From positions 59,813-123,812 of the forward strand of contig JANDJZ010000015.1 in NCBI GenBank assembly GCA_027943245.1: a stretch of 64,000 nt of DNA, read 5' to 3'. The position numbers and the translations under genes are program-made. Below, piece after piece: positions 25,860 through 36,457 of this stretch. The stretch is from Acanthamoeba sp. SK_2022b (lineage: Eukaryota; Discosea; Longamoebia; Acanthamoebidae). The notes beneath the pieces are model-generated. The model worked only from the letters and a program-made list of their open reading frames with translations. It had not been told where the DNA came from and made no database searches. Every line of letters begins with the position of its first letter. Within the stretch, counting starts at the first letter, position 1.

Positions 25860-28752
25860 TCAGTTCACTTCCTTTCGTCGGTCTGAGCTCGTGGCGTTGT
25901 CGTTTGGAAGGAGCCAAGAGAAGTCTTCCGGGGAGCCCGGCGCATAGGGCGAGAGGGGATAGAGCGGCGACGGGGGAGGCTGCATGGGAGAAATGGGAAG
26001 CGGTGGGCCGAACGAAAGCGTCGTCGTTGTCGAGCTCCCCGCCGCCTCTTCAGACTGCGAATGCTCTGAGAGCGGCGAGCCCGACTCGGGCGAAAGCGAC
26101 GACGGATCTGAGTTGGTCGGCGTTGTTGTGAGCGAGCAGCACGCGAGCCGGGCTCGCAAACGAAAGAGCGAAGAGAAAGAAAAGAGGAGAGGGAGAGGGA
26201 GCGAAGAAGACGCGAACCGGTTGGACTCGAGCCAGCATTCTCCAGCAGGGGAGTGACACGCGCGCTGGGAAGGATGCTGATGCCGCGCTTGCTCAGGTTT
26301 TGTAATGCCCGCTCGTAGGTACGTGGCAGAGACCTGCACGCAGTGCGACCTTGCCGTCAGAGCACTCCGACGACACGACACGACGATACACGGCCGCGGA
26401 TGAGCGCCGTACCCGCGCAAGTAGGTTTCGACGGAATCGCTCGGGGCTGCGGTGTCAGGCGGCAGCGTCATGTCGAGATGTACCTGTTCCTCTTGCTTGC
26501 CATCGACACACAGTGCCACCCATGCAGCCTTGTACACGCAATGAAAAAGAGGGAGGTAAAATTGAAAATTCAATTAATAATAAACACAAAATTATTTATG
26601 GTTATTATTACTGCGGGGAAGTTGAGTTACCTTGCCCTGCTTGTTGTAGAGAATCTGGTGTCTACACAGCACGCGCTGGAACGTGCCCTGCTTGGGCACG
26701 CAGATTGGTCTACACGGGATGTGGATGCTCATCGCCGGAGGTGACCTGTTGTTTGGGTGCGTGCGAATTCAAGTTAAAATTAATTCTAAATAAATAAATG
26801 TAAATAAAATAATAGCATTGAATAAGATTCGTGGAGGGAGAGAGTGGTACTTGGCAAAGAAGTAGGGCAAGAGGGAGCGCTTGGTGGAGTAGTCGGGGAA
26901 GGATATCTTCTCGACCGGGAAACCGAGCAGTTCGTGCTGCGGCAGACAACAACAGCAGCAAGCAAGCAAGCAAGCAAGGAGAAAAGGTAAGGCCAATGGG
27001 AGAGCAATAGCAGCGTGGAGGCCGAGGTACGCTGGGGTAGCCGGTGGCATCGCAGAAAGCCTGATTGACGAACACCATAATCGGGGCCTCACCCTCCTTT
27101 GCCACGCGGCACACGGCGGCCGGTTTCCTGTGGATGACGGCGACGACCATTGAAGAACGGCACCCAGCAGAGGAGGAGTGGTGGTGGTGGAGGTGGTGGT
27201 GGATACCGGAAGTCGTCGATGACGAACGGGTACTCGGAGGCGTCGAGGTCGTAGCAGGACAAGAAGGGAATGTGGGACAGGATCTCAGCGGCGGGGAGGC
27301 GGCCGTGAAAGACGGAGGGCGTGCACGAGTAGTACACCTCCAGCGCGGGCGAAGGCGACGATGACGACATTGGCATTGGCAGCACGTACGAGCTTACGGA
27401 GGTCTGTAATGACGACGAGGAAGACGAGGAGGAGGATGATGAGGAGGAGCTCGTGATGCTGTAGTGAGGATAGTCAGAGGAGCTGGCATCGACACTGTGC
27501 TGCATGCCTGCCGAGTCGTCCGAGGGCGAGGAATAGAGCGACGACGACGACGACACCGTGGTCGTCGGGTCGTCGCAGTTGAAGGGATTGGTGGGAGATG
27601 AGGAGTTGGCAGCAGCGGCGGCGAGGTCGGGTTGCGAGTGCTTGGCGAGCAGCGCGTCGAGCCGGTGCAGGATCATGTCCTGCTGCCGGTCGTAGTGCTT
27701 CTGTCGTTGCTGCATCGCGAGCATGTCCTTCCGCAGCTCCTTGTTGCTGTCGCGCATCTCGCGCATCTCCTCGACAAGCAGCGACAGGAGCGACTCGGCC
27801 GTCCCGTCATTGCCGCCGCCGCGGCCCGCGCGCGGTCGCTCGGCTGTCTCTCCGCCTCCCGGCGCGCGCGAGTCGCGGGCGACCTTGGCGAGGACGCTCG
27901 GTCGCTGGACCGGCGCCGCAGAAGCCAGTGCGGAGATCGAAGCGATGCGGGGCAGCACGGGCGGCTGGGACGCGAGTGGCGGTATCGCGCGGAGGTAGGG
28001 GCCGGACGTCGCGCTCGCCGAAGGCAACGGCGCCGATGCCGTCGAAGCGGCAGACACCGACGGCTGCGGAGGTGAGGAGGAGGAGGAGGAGGACGAAGAC
28101 GACGAAGGGCGCTCGGCGAGGCCGGACGGGTGAAAGAGCGAGGGAATGGGCAGGCTGGGAAAGTTGTGGGAGGGGGGCGAGCGCAGAGGCGTGTACTGCC
28201 CTGCGGTGTCGGCTTCCTGCCCAGGGAGCGGCTGCTGCTGATCTCGCGGCTTCGGCGGCGGCGGCTGATGCAAGTAGGAGCTGTGCTGGGCCACGCTGCG
28301 CGACGCCGGCATGAGAGTGCCGACCGGGCCGCCCAGAGCCACGGACTCCACATCAGGCGCTGGTGCATGCGCGCGTCAGTCCCAGTGGCGCGACCCTTTG
28401 GAAGGAAGGGGCTCGAGATCGGGTTGCGCACCGTTGCTTGTGACGCGCCGTCGCTTCTCTCCCTGGCCAACGCTGCCGGCAGAGTCAAGCGGGAGGAGCA
28501 TCTTGCGAGGACGACCGCGCTTCTTCATCTTCACGTCAGTGCACTGCTCTGGCTTGCCCAGCGACACGCAGCGACTACATGGCCGCTTGCTATGTTTGCC
28601 CCCGTTAGGGTCAGTCACGAAAGCAACAAAGAATGGAGAGAGCCGAACCTATCGCAAGCCGTGTGAGCCGAGCGGCAGGCACCACATGCCTTGGCCGTCT
28701 TGGGCTGGGCCGTTGGCAGCCCAAAATCGCACTCCATCGACATCTGTTCCAT
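25860..28752 (-). CDS. Zn2Cys6-PAS transcription regulator (family member E)
   Basis: ATG at 28752 (MEQMSMECDFGLPTAQ). Cluster: CGACRSAHTACD in exon 1 and RPCSRCVSLGKPEQC in exon 2, with the family phase-2 intron. VKMKKRGRPRKM is an AT-hook-like box. The next exon (APDVESVALGGPVGTL) opens a long Pro/Ser-rich region. A coiled coil follows (LLSLLVEEMREMRDSNKEL, 27700-27790), then a Ser run (about 27420-27460) and ILSHIPFLSCYDLDASEYPF. PAS-like exons: PIMVFVNQAFCDATGYPS, HELLGFPVEKISFPDYS, RHQILYNKQGK. AAWVALCVDGKQEEQVHLD leads to a Ser/Pro tail ending SSDRRKEVN. EMRD in the coiled coil also occurs in gene F. It is convergent with gene D. Confidence 0.83.
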
Positions 28753-29060
28753 TACCTTGATTGAATTAATCCCGGTGCCCACGAGCCGTGGCTCCTTGGT
28801 TTGCCTCTTCTACAGCGGACAAAATTACGTAACAGGCCAGCTTCGCTCGTGAGGGCCAAAGCGCTGGCTTGGTCTTCTCCTGGGAAACAGAACCGCCAAA
28901 GAAAAAGCGGGTTTCCGGCAAAGAAACTCTCCGGCACGTGGGCTCTATCGGCGCCAACCTTGACCCAAGGGAAAGGTCGAAGAAAAAGGTTGGGACAGGC
29001 AGAAACAAAAATTTATTTATTTTTGTTTTAAAAGCTGATTTTCCATCCTTGACATGCTAG

Positions 29061-31058
29061 ATGTGGAAGAAGAGGAAGGACATTGAAGGCGTTTCCGAGA
29101 GTTCTGTACGGAGCACGCCTCTTTCTTTTATCTTATCTGCCCTGTTCCGAGAAATAACCCCCCTCTCCTTTGCGGTGCGATCTGTGGCACACAGATTGTG
29201 GGCCTCAAGGCGGTGCTGTTCCAGAGGGAGCAGGAGGCCAAGCGATTCAAAACCACCGGCGAGGCGCGACCACGAGTACTCCCAGCTGGCCCCCTTGTTA
29301 CGTTCCGTCGCGGGCAGCCACACGCGCGCTGACGTATTACTTGTGCTTGTGGTGCAGACGCGCAAGAAGGCCAAGGAGACCGTGTGGACGAAGCAAAACA
29401 AGGGTCTCGCCGAGCGATCGAGACGCGACGAAGAGGCACTGCGGGCCGAGCAGAAGACCACAGCGAACGTCGAGGCCAAGCTGCAGGAGAAGGCCCGCCT
29501 CTACGACCAATTCGGTGCGTCTCTCCCTCCTTGCCGGCTCGTAACGCGATGCATACATGATGGGAGGCTCACTGTGCGCTGTGCATGCGTGCATGCGCGT
29601 ATGTGTCTCCAGTTAGCGGAGGAGTGGCAGAGGATTCCGAAGAGGGCAAGTTCCTGGTCGACTTCGAACAAAAGTCGTGGAATCGTGCGGCTCTCTCCAA
29701 CCACACATACTCATTGAAAGCGAATGAGCGCGTGCAAATGGGTGGTGGCTCTAACGGGTGCTGGTGGCCTTTTTGTCAATGTGAGCAGAACCGAAGGAGG
29801 AGGACGATGACGGTGACGATGATGAAGGACGAGGCTTCTACCACGAGGACATGCAGCGCGAGGAGGATCGGAAGCGGTGGGAGCGCAACGCAAAGCAGGA
29901 AATGGTCAACGGTACCCATGCCTCGCTCCCTCCCCCAACTCGTCGCAGACCTCACACGTTGAACGCGTTGGTCGTCGTCATGTCACGGACGACAGACGAA
30001 GCAGCCGATCTGAAGAAGCAGAAGGACCTGGAGGTGCTGGACAAGGTGATCGCGCAGACGCGGCAGGGCAGGGACAAGGCGCGCGTGCTCAAGGAGCGAC
30101 GGAAGCAGCGCGCGCAGGAGCGGCTGGACAAGATCAAGCAGCGCGAGGAGCAGATGAAGAAGGTCAAGGAGATGGGCGAGAAGGGCGAGAAGGAGCTCAT
30201 CATCCAGATCGAGGAGGAGGCCGAGGAGGAGCGCCTGGCCCGGGAGCGCATCGAGCGGGAGCGCGAGGAGCGCGAGCGACGGGAGAAGGAGCGCAAGGAG
30301 CGCGTCGAGCGCGAGGCCAAGGAGCGCGAGGAGATGCAGCGCAAGAAGAGGGAAGAAGACGAGAAGAAGCGCGCCGAGAAGCAGAAGAAGAAGGATGAAT
30401 TCCTCGCCGCCAATCCGCTGTTCGCCCCGTCCTACGACACCACTGACGCCACGGCCACCCCTGCGGCTCGGCCAGCGGCCGGGCCCGCGCCGATTGCTCC
30501 CGTTGCAGCGCAGGCGTATCAGCCAGCGCCGCCGGTGGGCTACTACCCTGCTCAGGCCTACCAGATGCCGCCAGCGGCGGCCTACCCGCCGCACATGATG
30601 CCCTACCCGGGCTACGCCATGCCTCAGGCGCACCACATGATGGCCGGGCATCCACCGGGCGTGCAACCGTATCACTACCCTGCGACGCCGGCGAGCGCCA
30701 CCACGACCACATTCTCGCCTGCGGCCGCGGCCGACGATTTCTTGGCGCGGCTGATGAGCGAGCAGCACGGCAGCGGCCAACAGTTTCAGCACCACTACGG
30801 CCAGCAACAGGCCCAGTACAGCCATCCGCACCCTGTACGTAGAGTAACGCGTATTTCTTGGTCAATTTATTTATTTTGCGTGTAACTTACACTAACGCTT
30901 CCTCGACTCGTGGACTTGCCTGTACTCAGACTGCGCATGGCCCGCCAGGGGCCTATCCGCCACAGGACTACCCGCCTGGGACATATACGCCAGACGCAGC
31001 AGCCGCACAGCAGCAGTATTGGGCAGCCTATTATCACCAACCACCACAGCACCAATGA
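29061..31058 (+). CDS. CCDC174-like nuclear coiled-coil protein
   Basis: Matches the order of blocks in CCDC174, a nuclear protein linked to RNA processing (exon-junction-complex partner in vertebrates). ATG at 29061 (MWKKRKDIEGVSESS). Exon 2 begins at 29195 with IVGLKAVLFQREQEAKRFK. Next come TVWTKQNKGLAERSRRDE and LQEKARLYDQF (29370-29515), then GKFLVDFEQKSW (about 29645). An acidic exon follows (EEDDDGDDDEGRGFYHEDMQ). LEVLDKVIAQTRQGRDKAR leads into a 120-residue single-helix-like Glu/Arg/Lys coiled coil (30090-30400). The C-terminus is Pro/Tyr/Gln/His-rich and low-complexity (PPAAAYPPHMMPYPGYAMP), a feature I do not associate with animal CCDC174. The last exon ends QPPQHQ at 31058. Family call is good; the tail may be lineage-specific. 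Confidence 0.8.
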
Positions 31059-31180
31059 ACGTTTGGCCTCTCGTGTGGAGATGGGGCGCCAGTCCAGGCT
31101 TAGAAAGCTGTCCTTGCTGCGCACAACGGGAAGTAGACGTATCTATTTGGTGGCTAAAATTCAGTTTTCGTTCCAACGAA

Positions 31181-31251
31181 GGCGCTGTAGTTAAGAGGTA
31201 GAATTCCTGCTTTGGGTGCAGGGGGCCCCGGTTCGATTCCGGGCAGCGCCC
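31181..31251 (+). tRNA. tRNA-Pro (anticodon UGG)
   Basis: Acceptor arms GGCGCTG and CAGCGCC pair fully. The D arm is TAGTTAAGAGGTA-like. The anticodon arm is CCTGC-TTTGGGT-GCAGG with TGG at positions 34-36. The T arm holds GGTTCGATTCC. It has 71 nt, no intron and no encoded CCA. The B-box GGTTCGATTCC supports RNA polymerase III transcription. It starts 123 bp downstream of the CCDC174-like stop. Confidence 0.92.
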
Positions 31252-31760
31252 TATCGTTTTGGCTCTGAAAAACATCTCAAACTTCCGTATTTTCTAATTA
31301 TTTTTGTGGTGCACTGCATTTTAGTTTTTAGGTTGGTTTCATCAAGTTCATCTGTTTTTTCTGGTTCAATCGGTGCACAACTTCATGAAGTTCATCAGTT
31401 TTAGTGCTTTTTTTGTTTTCCCAAGCCCAGCCATGGCTGTGCACTGGGCCAGAATGACTTTGAAAACTTTGCAATTAGAAGCTTCCCATTACACTACCAG
31501 ACTCCTGCCATCACACCAACATAATGCATCCCTTCGGCAAAGGCTTTTGTTGGTTGCCACAGTTATGTACTTTGTGATGTCACCATTCCCCACAAGCTTC
31601 TGCATCTCCGACGGTTTCTTTACCAAAACTCCGCCGCTTGTTTTGTTTGGACAGTTTCAGTTACCTACCGTATTTGTCCACGGCTGCGCCTCTTTGTGTG
31701 TTTGACCATAACACCAACAACCACTTCAGACAAGCAAGGTACAAGTTTCAAGATTAAAAT
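31252..31760. other. T-rich, CpG-poor gap between tRNA-Pro and ankyrin-like gene
   Basis: No supported gene. It is T-rich with few CpG (about seven in the first 380 bases). The tRNA terminator is expected here; the first T-run after the tRNA is the TTTT at 31257-31260. The last 20 bases before the ATG (AAGATTAAAAT) are AT-rich. Confidence 0.5.
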
Positions 31761-32579
31761 ATGGGTAAGCATGCTTGCAGGCACGCGGCCAAGAAGGGCG
31801 ACCTTGAAGCGCTTCAGCGGGCGAGGGCCAACAGCGCCGACTGGGACGAGAAGGTGACTGAGGTCGCGGCCAGGAAGGGGCACCTGGAAGTGCTTCAGTG
31901 GGCTAGAACCAACGGCTGCCCTTGGAACAAGACGGTCTGCGAACACGCGGCCAAGAGGGGCGACATGAAGATGCTCCAATGGGCGCGCGGCCAGGGCTGC
32001 CCGTGGGACAAGAAGACTTGCGAAGCTGCGGCTAAAAAGGGCCACCTGGAGATCCTTCAGTGGTGTCGCGTAGGTGGCTGTCCTTGGGACGAGGGCACTT
32101 GCGCAGCCGCGGCCAAGGAGGAGGAGCTCAAGGTGCTCCAATGGGCTCGTGCTCATGGCTGTCGCTGGGACGAGACTACCTGCTCGGCCGCAGCCAAGAA
32201 GGGCAACTTCGAGGTTCTCCAATGGGCTCGCGCACAGGGCTGCCCCTGGGATGCCGACACATGTTTTGGAGCGGCCCGCAAGGGTAAGCTCGAGATGCTC
32301 AAGTGGGCACGCGCGCAAGGCTGTCCGTGGGACGAGCGCACTTGCACAGCTGCGGCCAGGAACGGTGACATGGAGATGCTCCAGTGGGCGCGCCACATGG
32401 GCTGTCGCTGGAACGAGCAGACTTGCGAAGCGGCGGCCCGCAAAGGTCACCTCGAGGTGCTCAAGTGGCTGCGCTCCCAAAGCTGCCCATGGGACGAGAA
32501 GACATGTGCAGCTGCCGCCAAGAAGAAGCGCCATGACGTGCTCGAGTGGGCAAAGGCCAACGGGTGTCCTCACAACTAG
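31761..32579 (+). CDS. Ten-repeat ankyrin-like protein of giant-virus style, intronless
   Basis: 272 residues. After MGKH the entire protein is ten copies of a 27-residue unit with consensus TCEAAAKKGHLEVLQWAR-x2-GCPWDE (81-bp DNA period). Repeats 2 to 9 are well kept. The first replaces GCPW with SADW and the last ends GCPHN. This divergent ankyrin type, with GCPWDE at the loop, is abundant in giant viruses of amoebae and in some amoeba and oomycete genomes; that statement is from general knowledge of the family. It is the only long gene here besides the 13910-14545 ankyrin gene without introns. Base composition of the ORF is GC- and CpG-rich like host exons, although both flanks are CpG-poor. 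Probable protein-interaction scaffold; no F-box or other domain is present. Confidence 0.85.
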   Translation: MGKHACRHAAKKGDLEALQRARANSADWDEKVTEVAARKGHLEVLQWARTNGCPWNKTVCEHAAKRGDMKMLQWARGQGCPWDKKTCEAAAKKGHLEILQWCRVGGCPWDEGTCAAAAKEEELKVLQWARAHGCRWDETTCSAAAKKGNFEVLQWARAQGCPWDADTCFGAARKGKLEMLKWARAQGCPWDERTCTAAARNGDMEMLQWARHMGCRWNEQTCEAAARKGHLEVLKWLRSQSCPWDEKTCAAAAKKKRHDVLEWAKANGCPHN

Positions 32580-32693
32580 GAAGCGTTTATAAGATTAAAG
32601 TTGTTCTGCCTCAGAAGAGCTGACCTAAGGAATCAGATTCCTGCTATCTCTGTACTAAGATCTTCTCAGCTGCTTCACCAATGCAACAACACG

Positions 32694-33502
32694 TCTCACC
32701 ACCCACCAGCATTGCACCATCACTGGTGTTATAAGAGGTGGTTGGATTGGTAGCAGCATGGCAAACATACTGATACACCCAACACATGTTTTGGCAATGC
32801 TAATGGTGAAGCTCATGAACTCATGACTCAATGCTTCATTTTCATGCAAGTGCAGGTGCCACTGCAGCAGCAGGTAGAACACATCCTTGCCAATTCAAGC
32901 TTTACACCCAAGCATATTGCACATGACCACAGCCACTTGGGCTTGATGTCTTCCTGCTCATACATTATGAAATGCCTCCATTATCAAATGAGAGGTCCAG
33001 TCATTTTAAAATTGATTTTGATTTCAAGATTTAGCTCCTCAAAATAGGTTTTAACTCCAAATCTCCCATTTTGCAAAGACAAATTTACTTTTGGTGAAAA
33101 ACTCATTTTTTTGGGTAAATCCAAAGATAACAAGTGATTTTTATTGCATATCAACTTATATATCCAGCATAACCCATGTTACAATGCATACTGTGGCCAC
33201 TTCTCCAACTAACAACAAGTATCACATAGGACTGCAAGGGCATTGAGTGGGCAGTAGCATAGCTGTTTTTAAGACAGGTGGAGGTCACAGCAGTAATGGT
33301 GGTTTCAGTACAATTTCATGATGGAGCTGGTGGCTGGTGGTGAATGGTGCAAATCACAAACATACAACATTGACTATTGGTGGCACCTTCAAGAATGACA
33401 GCTGTCTACAAAATGCTGCTGTGCTTGCACAGTGGTCCTTCAGGAGACTCCATGATATACACATCATTACACTGTTACACACTTGTACAAAACCTTGTAC
33501 TT
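32694..33502. other. CpG-free block (about 809 bp), no gene
   Basis: Reading base by base I find no CG dinucleotide between the one at 32692-32693 and the one at 33503-33504. TG and CA are common throughout and the block is AT-richer than its surroundings. No reading frame with family motifs. It separates the ankyrin-like gene from the sedolisin gene. Confidence 0.75.
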
Positions 33503-33557
33503 CGAATAACAGCTGACCTTGTTGAAGCATAGACTTGTTATTCCTATCACAAACTGG

Positions 33558-33566
33558 TATAAAAAA
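33558..33566 (+). promoter_or_regulatory. TATA-like box upstream of sedolisin gene
   Basis: TATAAAAAA lies about 190 bp before the ATG at 33753. It is the best TATA match I see in this gap. Role inferred only from motif and position. Confidence 0.35.
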
Positions 33567-33752
33567 GAATCAGCTGATAAGGAATCACCTCCTGGTGCTT
33601 CCGTGCTCAACATTTCAGTCGCTTTTTCTGCCTACGCGCACCAACAGGAGCGTTTCTCTGCTCCCCTTATCGCCGAGTGGGCTATTGCTCATTTCGGGTC
33701 CGCAGCAAAGGCAGCTACAGTACTTGTTCCTTTCACTCCGATACCGTCAAGC

Positions 33753-35776
33753 ATGAGGACTGTCCGTCTCGCCTCAGCCGTGCTGGCGGTGGTCTTTGCC
33801 CTCCACTGCGCTCTCGCCTCCCGGCCTTCTGCCTTCACCACCCTCGAAGCTCCGGCCGCAACGCAGTGCGCCTTCCGCGGTGCGTGCCCCCGTGGTGACT
33901 GGGCCCTGCTCGGTCGCTCCGCCGCCGACGATCTTCACTCGGTCACCATCGCTGTCAAGCTTAGTGCCAATGCTGAGGCCGCTTGTGATGCCCTCCTCAT
34001 GGAGATCTCTACGCCCGGATCGCGCAAGGCCGGCCTGCACTACACCCACGAGCAGGTGGGTCAGCTGCTGAGCGACTTCGAACACACCCGCACCGTCGAA
34101 CAGTGGCTGCGCGCCCACTCAATCGAGCACGAGACCACTGCCAATGGTGACTTTATCCACGTTACCGCTACCGTCGCCAAGCTCGAGCAGCTCCTTCACG
34201 CCCAATTCCACGATTTCTCCTCCAAGGCTCTTGACTTCAACGTCCGTCGCACCAGCTCCATCTCGCTCCCTGAGAATGTACGTCACCAAGTGTATTACTC
34301 TCCCTCAGCATTTGTACGAGCTAATCGTTGTCCCCCCCGGATTTTCCCGGATCGGTGATCGAAGGTTGCTGCGGCTATCGATTTCGTGACCAACACCATC
34401 CGCTTCCCCAACATCAAGGCGCGCTATGCCATGATGACTCCCGCCGGCACACATACCACTCGCCAGAGCAACGGCAACGTTACTCCTCAGACTATCTACC
34501 AGTTCTATGGCGGTATCTCCCCTCTCCTTTCAGCTCCAACGCACGACGTCGCGACCTCCTAACCTCCGCCTCTGCTCCTTTTTCACCCGCGCGCGCAGTG
34601 GTCAACACCACGGTGACCCGCCCCGTCGGACAGTCGGTGTTCGAGACCGGCCAGAACTTCTCGCCCTCGGATTTGGCGACCTTCCAGAAGCAATACAACC
34701 TCTTGCAGAACCCCGTCAAGACAGTGATCGGCTCCAACGACGGCTGGGTATGTGGCGTCATCGTCCTCGTCACGACCGCCCTTCCTGCGTGCGGGGAGCC
34801 AACTCACCGGCCCGTTTCTCTCTCAATCCAGGTGTGCTATTGGTCGCCCGACAGCTGCGCCGAGGCCAGCCTCGACGTGCAGTACATGATGGCCATGGCG
34901 CAGCAGGCACCCACGACCTTCTGGTCGGTGTCGTCGAGCTCGCAGGACCCCTTCTACGATTGGATCATCGCCCTGGCGGGTACCGCCAACCCGCCCTACG
35001 TCCACTCGATCTCGTACGGCTCCATCGCCACCGAGGACTCCAAGACCGACATGACCCGCTTCAACACGGAGACCTGCAAGCTGGGCCTCAAGGGCGTGAC
35101 CATCACGGTCTCCTCCGGCGACGACGGCGTGGCCAACTACGAGGCCCGCAGCGACTCGTCCATGTGCGGCTTCAACCCTTCGTTCCCCGCCACCTGCCCC
35201 TACGTGACCGCCGTCGGCGCCACTCAGGGTCCCGAGTACGGCCAGCCCGAGGTGGCCTGCTCGTCGGCCACCAACGGTCTCATCACCACCGGCGGCGGCT
35301 TCTCTGTCTTCTTCCCGCGCCCGTCCTACCAGGATGCCGCCGTCAAGCAGTACCTCGCTACCGCCCCCAACCTGCCGCCGTCCTCGATGTACAACACTGC
35401 CGGCCGCGGCTACCCCGACGTGGCCCTGCTCGGCCACAACTACCAGGTGGTCATCGGCGGCGGCACCTACACTGTCTCTGGCACGTCGGCCTCGTCGCCT
35501 GTCTTCGCCGGCTTCATCACTCTGGTCAACAACTACCGCGCCACCATTGGCAAGGGTCCCGTGGGCTTCATTAACCCCGCCCTCTACCAGCTGGCCGCCC
35601 ATAAGGCGCCCGTCTTCAACGACATCACCCAGGGCGAGAACAACTGCTGCGCCGGCAGCCCCGGCTCGCAGGTCTGCTGCCAGTACGGCTTCAACGCCAC
35701 TGCCGGCTGGGACCCCCTCACCGGCCTCGGCTCCGTCAGGTTCCCCCAGCTCCTCCAGGCCCTCGGCCAGATCTAG
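33753..35776 (+). CDS. Sedolisin-family (S53) tripeptidyl peptidase, secreted or lysosomal
   Basis: Serine-carboxyl protease of the S53 family (TPP1/CLN2-like). ATG at 33753 opens a signal peptide (VRLASAVLAVVFALHCALAS). The propeptide covers about 170 residues (WALLGRSAADDLHSVTIAVK, HVTATVAKLEQLLHAQF), typical of pro-kumamolisin domains. Introns: 34278-34364, one near 34515-34599, and one near 34748-34831. Catalytic residues are visible: Glu and Asp in EASLDVQY (about 34860), oxyanion Asp in VSSGDDGVANY, and Ser in VSGTSASSPVFAG (about 35490). The calcium-site region reads TAGWDPLTGLG near the C-terminus. Length and order of motifs match the family, so the enzyme should be active at acid pH after propeptide removal, as in phagolysosomes. 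N-glycosylation motifs such as NTT and NAT are present. Confidence 0.92.
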
Positions 35777-36457
35777 TTTGCTCTTCCACGTCTTCAAATA
35801 CACCATCACAAGCAGCGGGCAGACACGTTGTTTGCTCTGGGCACTTACACGAGGCGAACACTCGGGTGCGGTGGCTGGCGATAGCGCGAGACTGCTAGTC
35901 CAAGGGTTCAGCCAGGAAAATTTTCCATTCCTGCCGTTGCGCAAACGTGCGGAGCAGCCTACGGCAAGAGCTTGTAGTGAGCAAGGGGGCACCCGGTGGG
36001 CTGAAAAACAAGCAAATATAATTTGGTTGGACAAAAATTACCAGTTGTACACTATTACGTAGGGCGTCGCAACCAGATCTGCAGTGTTTTTACTTACCCC
36101 GTAAGGAAATTTCGTTTTTCTAGCTATTTTATCATTGGTCGATTCAGACTATTTCAGGAATGTGGCCCTCTTTCTTTGAAATCTGATTGGTGCTTTCAGA
36201 CTATTTCAGGAATGTTGCTTAACTCGCTACCTTATTGGATAATTTAGCGGAAAACACGTGGAGATGATGGTTTATCAAAAGAATTGCCCCGAGAGCACCT
36301 TTTTAAGGTAATCAACAAGTGATTTCTCTGGGTTTTTGTTCAGAAATCGTTGATAATGATTATTTAGTTTACGGAATAGGTGAAGACGGAGGAATGAAAA
36401 GAATGACCAATGAGAAAACAAACAGATCAAACCGGTTGAAACAGCCTACTATTACGA
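35777..36457. other. Intergenic region with small direct duplication
   Basis: No gene. The phrase CAGACTATTTCAGGAATGT occurs twice (about 36146 and 36198) about 52 bp apart, a short direct repeat. AT content rises toward the tRNA-Leu gene. Confidence 0.5.

Noticed and set aside
27598..28314. Plus-strand 238-residue frame opposite zinc-cluster gene E
   Set aside because: Antisense of the Pro/Ser-rich coding region of gene E; Arg/Ala-rich and without motifs.
31181..32579. tRNA-Pro as an integration site for the ankyrin-like gene
   Set aside because: No second copy of the tRNA 3' end (attachment-type duplication) was found downstream of the gene, so adjacency alone is not evidence of integration.
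34823..36034. 403-residue minus-strand frame opposite the sedolisin gene
   Set aside because: Antisense shadow of a GC-rich exon whose plus-strand reading has all sedolisin catalytic motifs.
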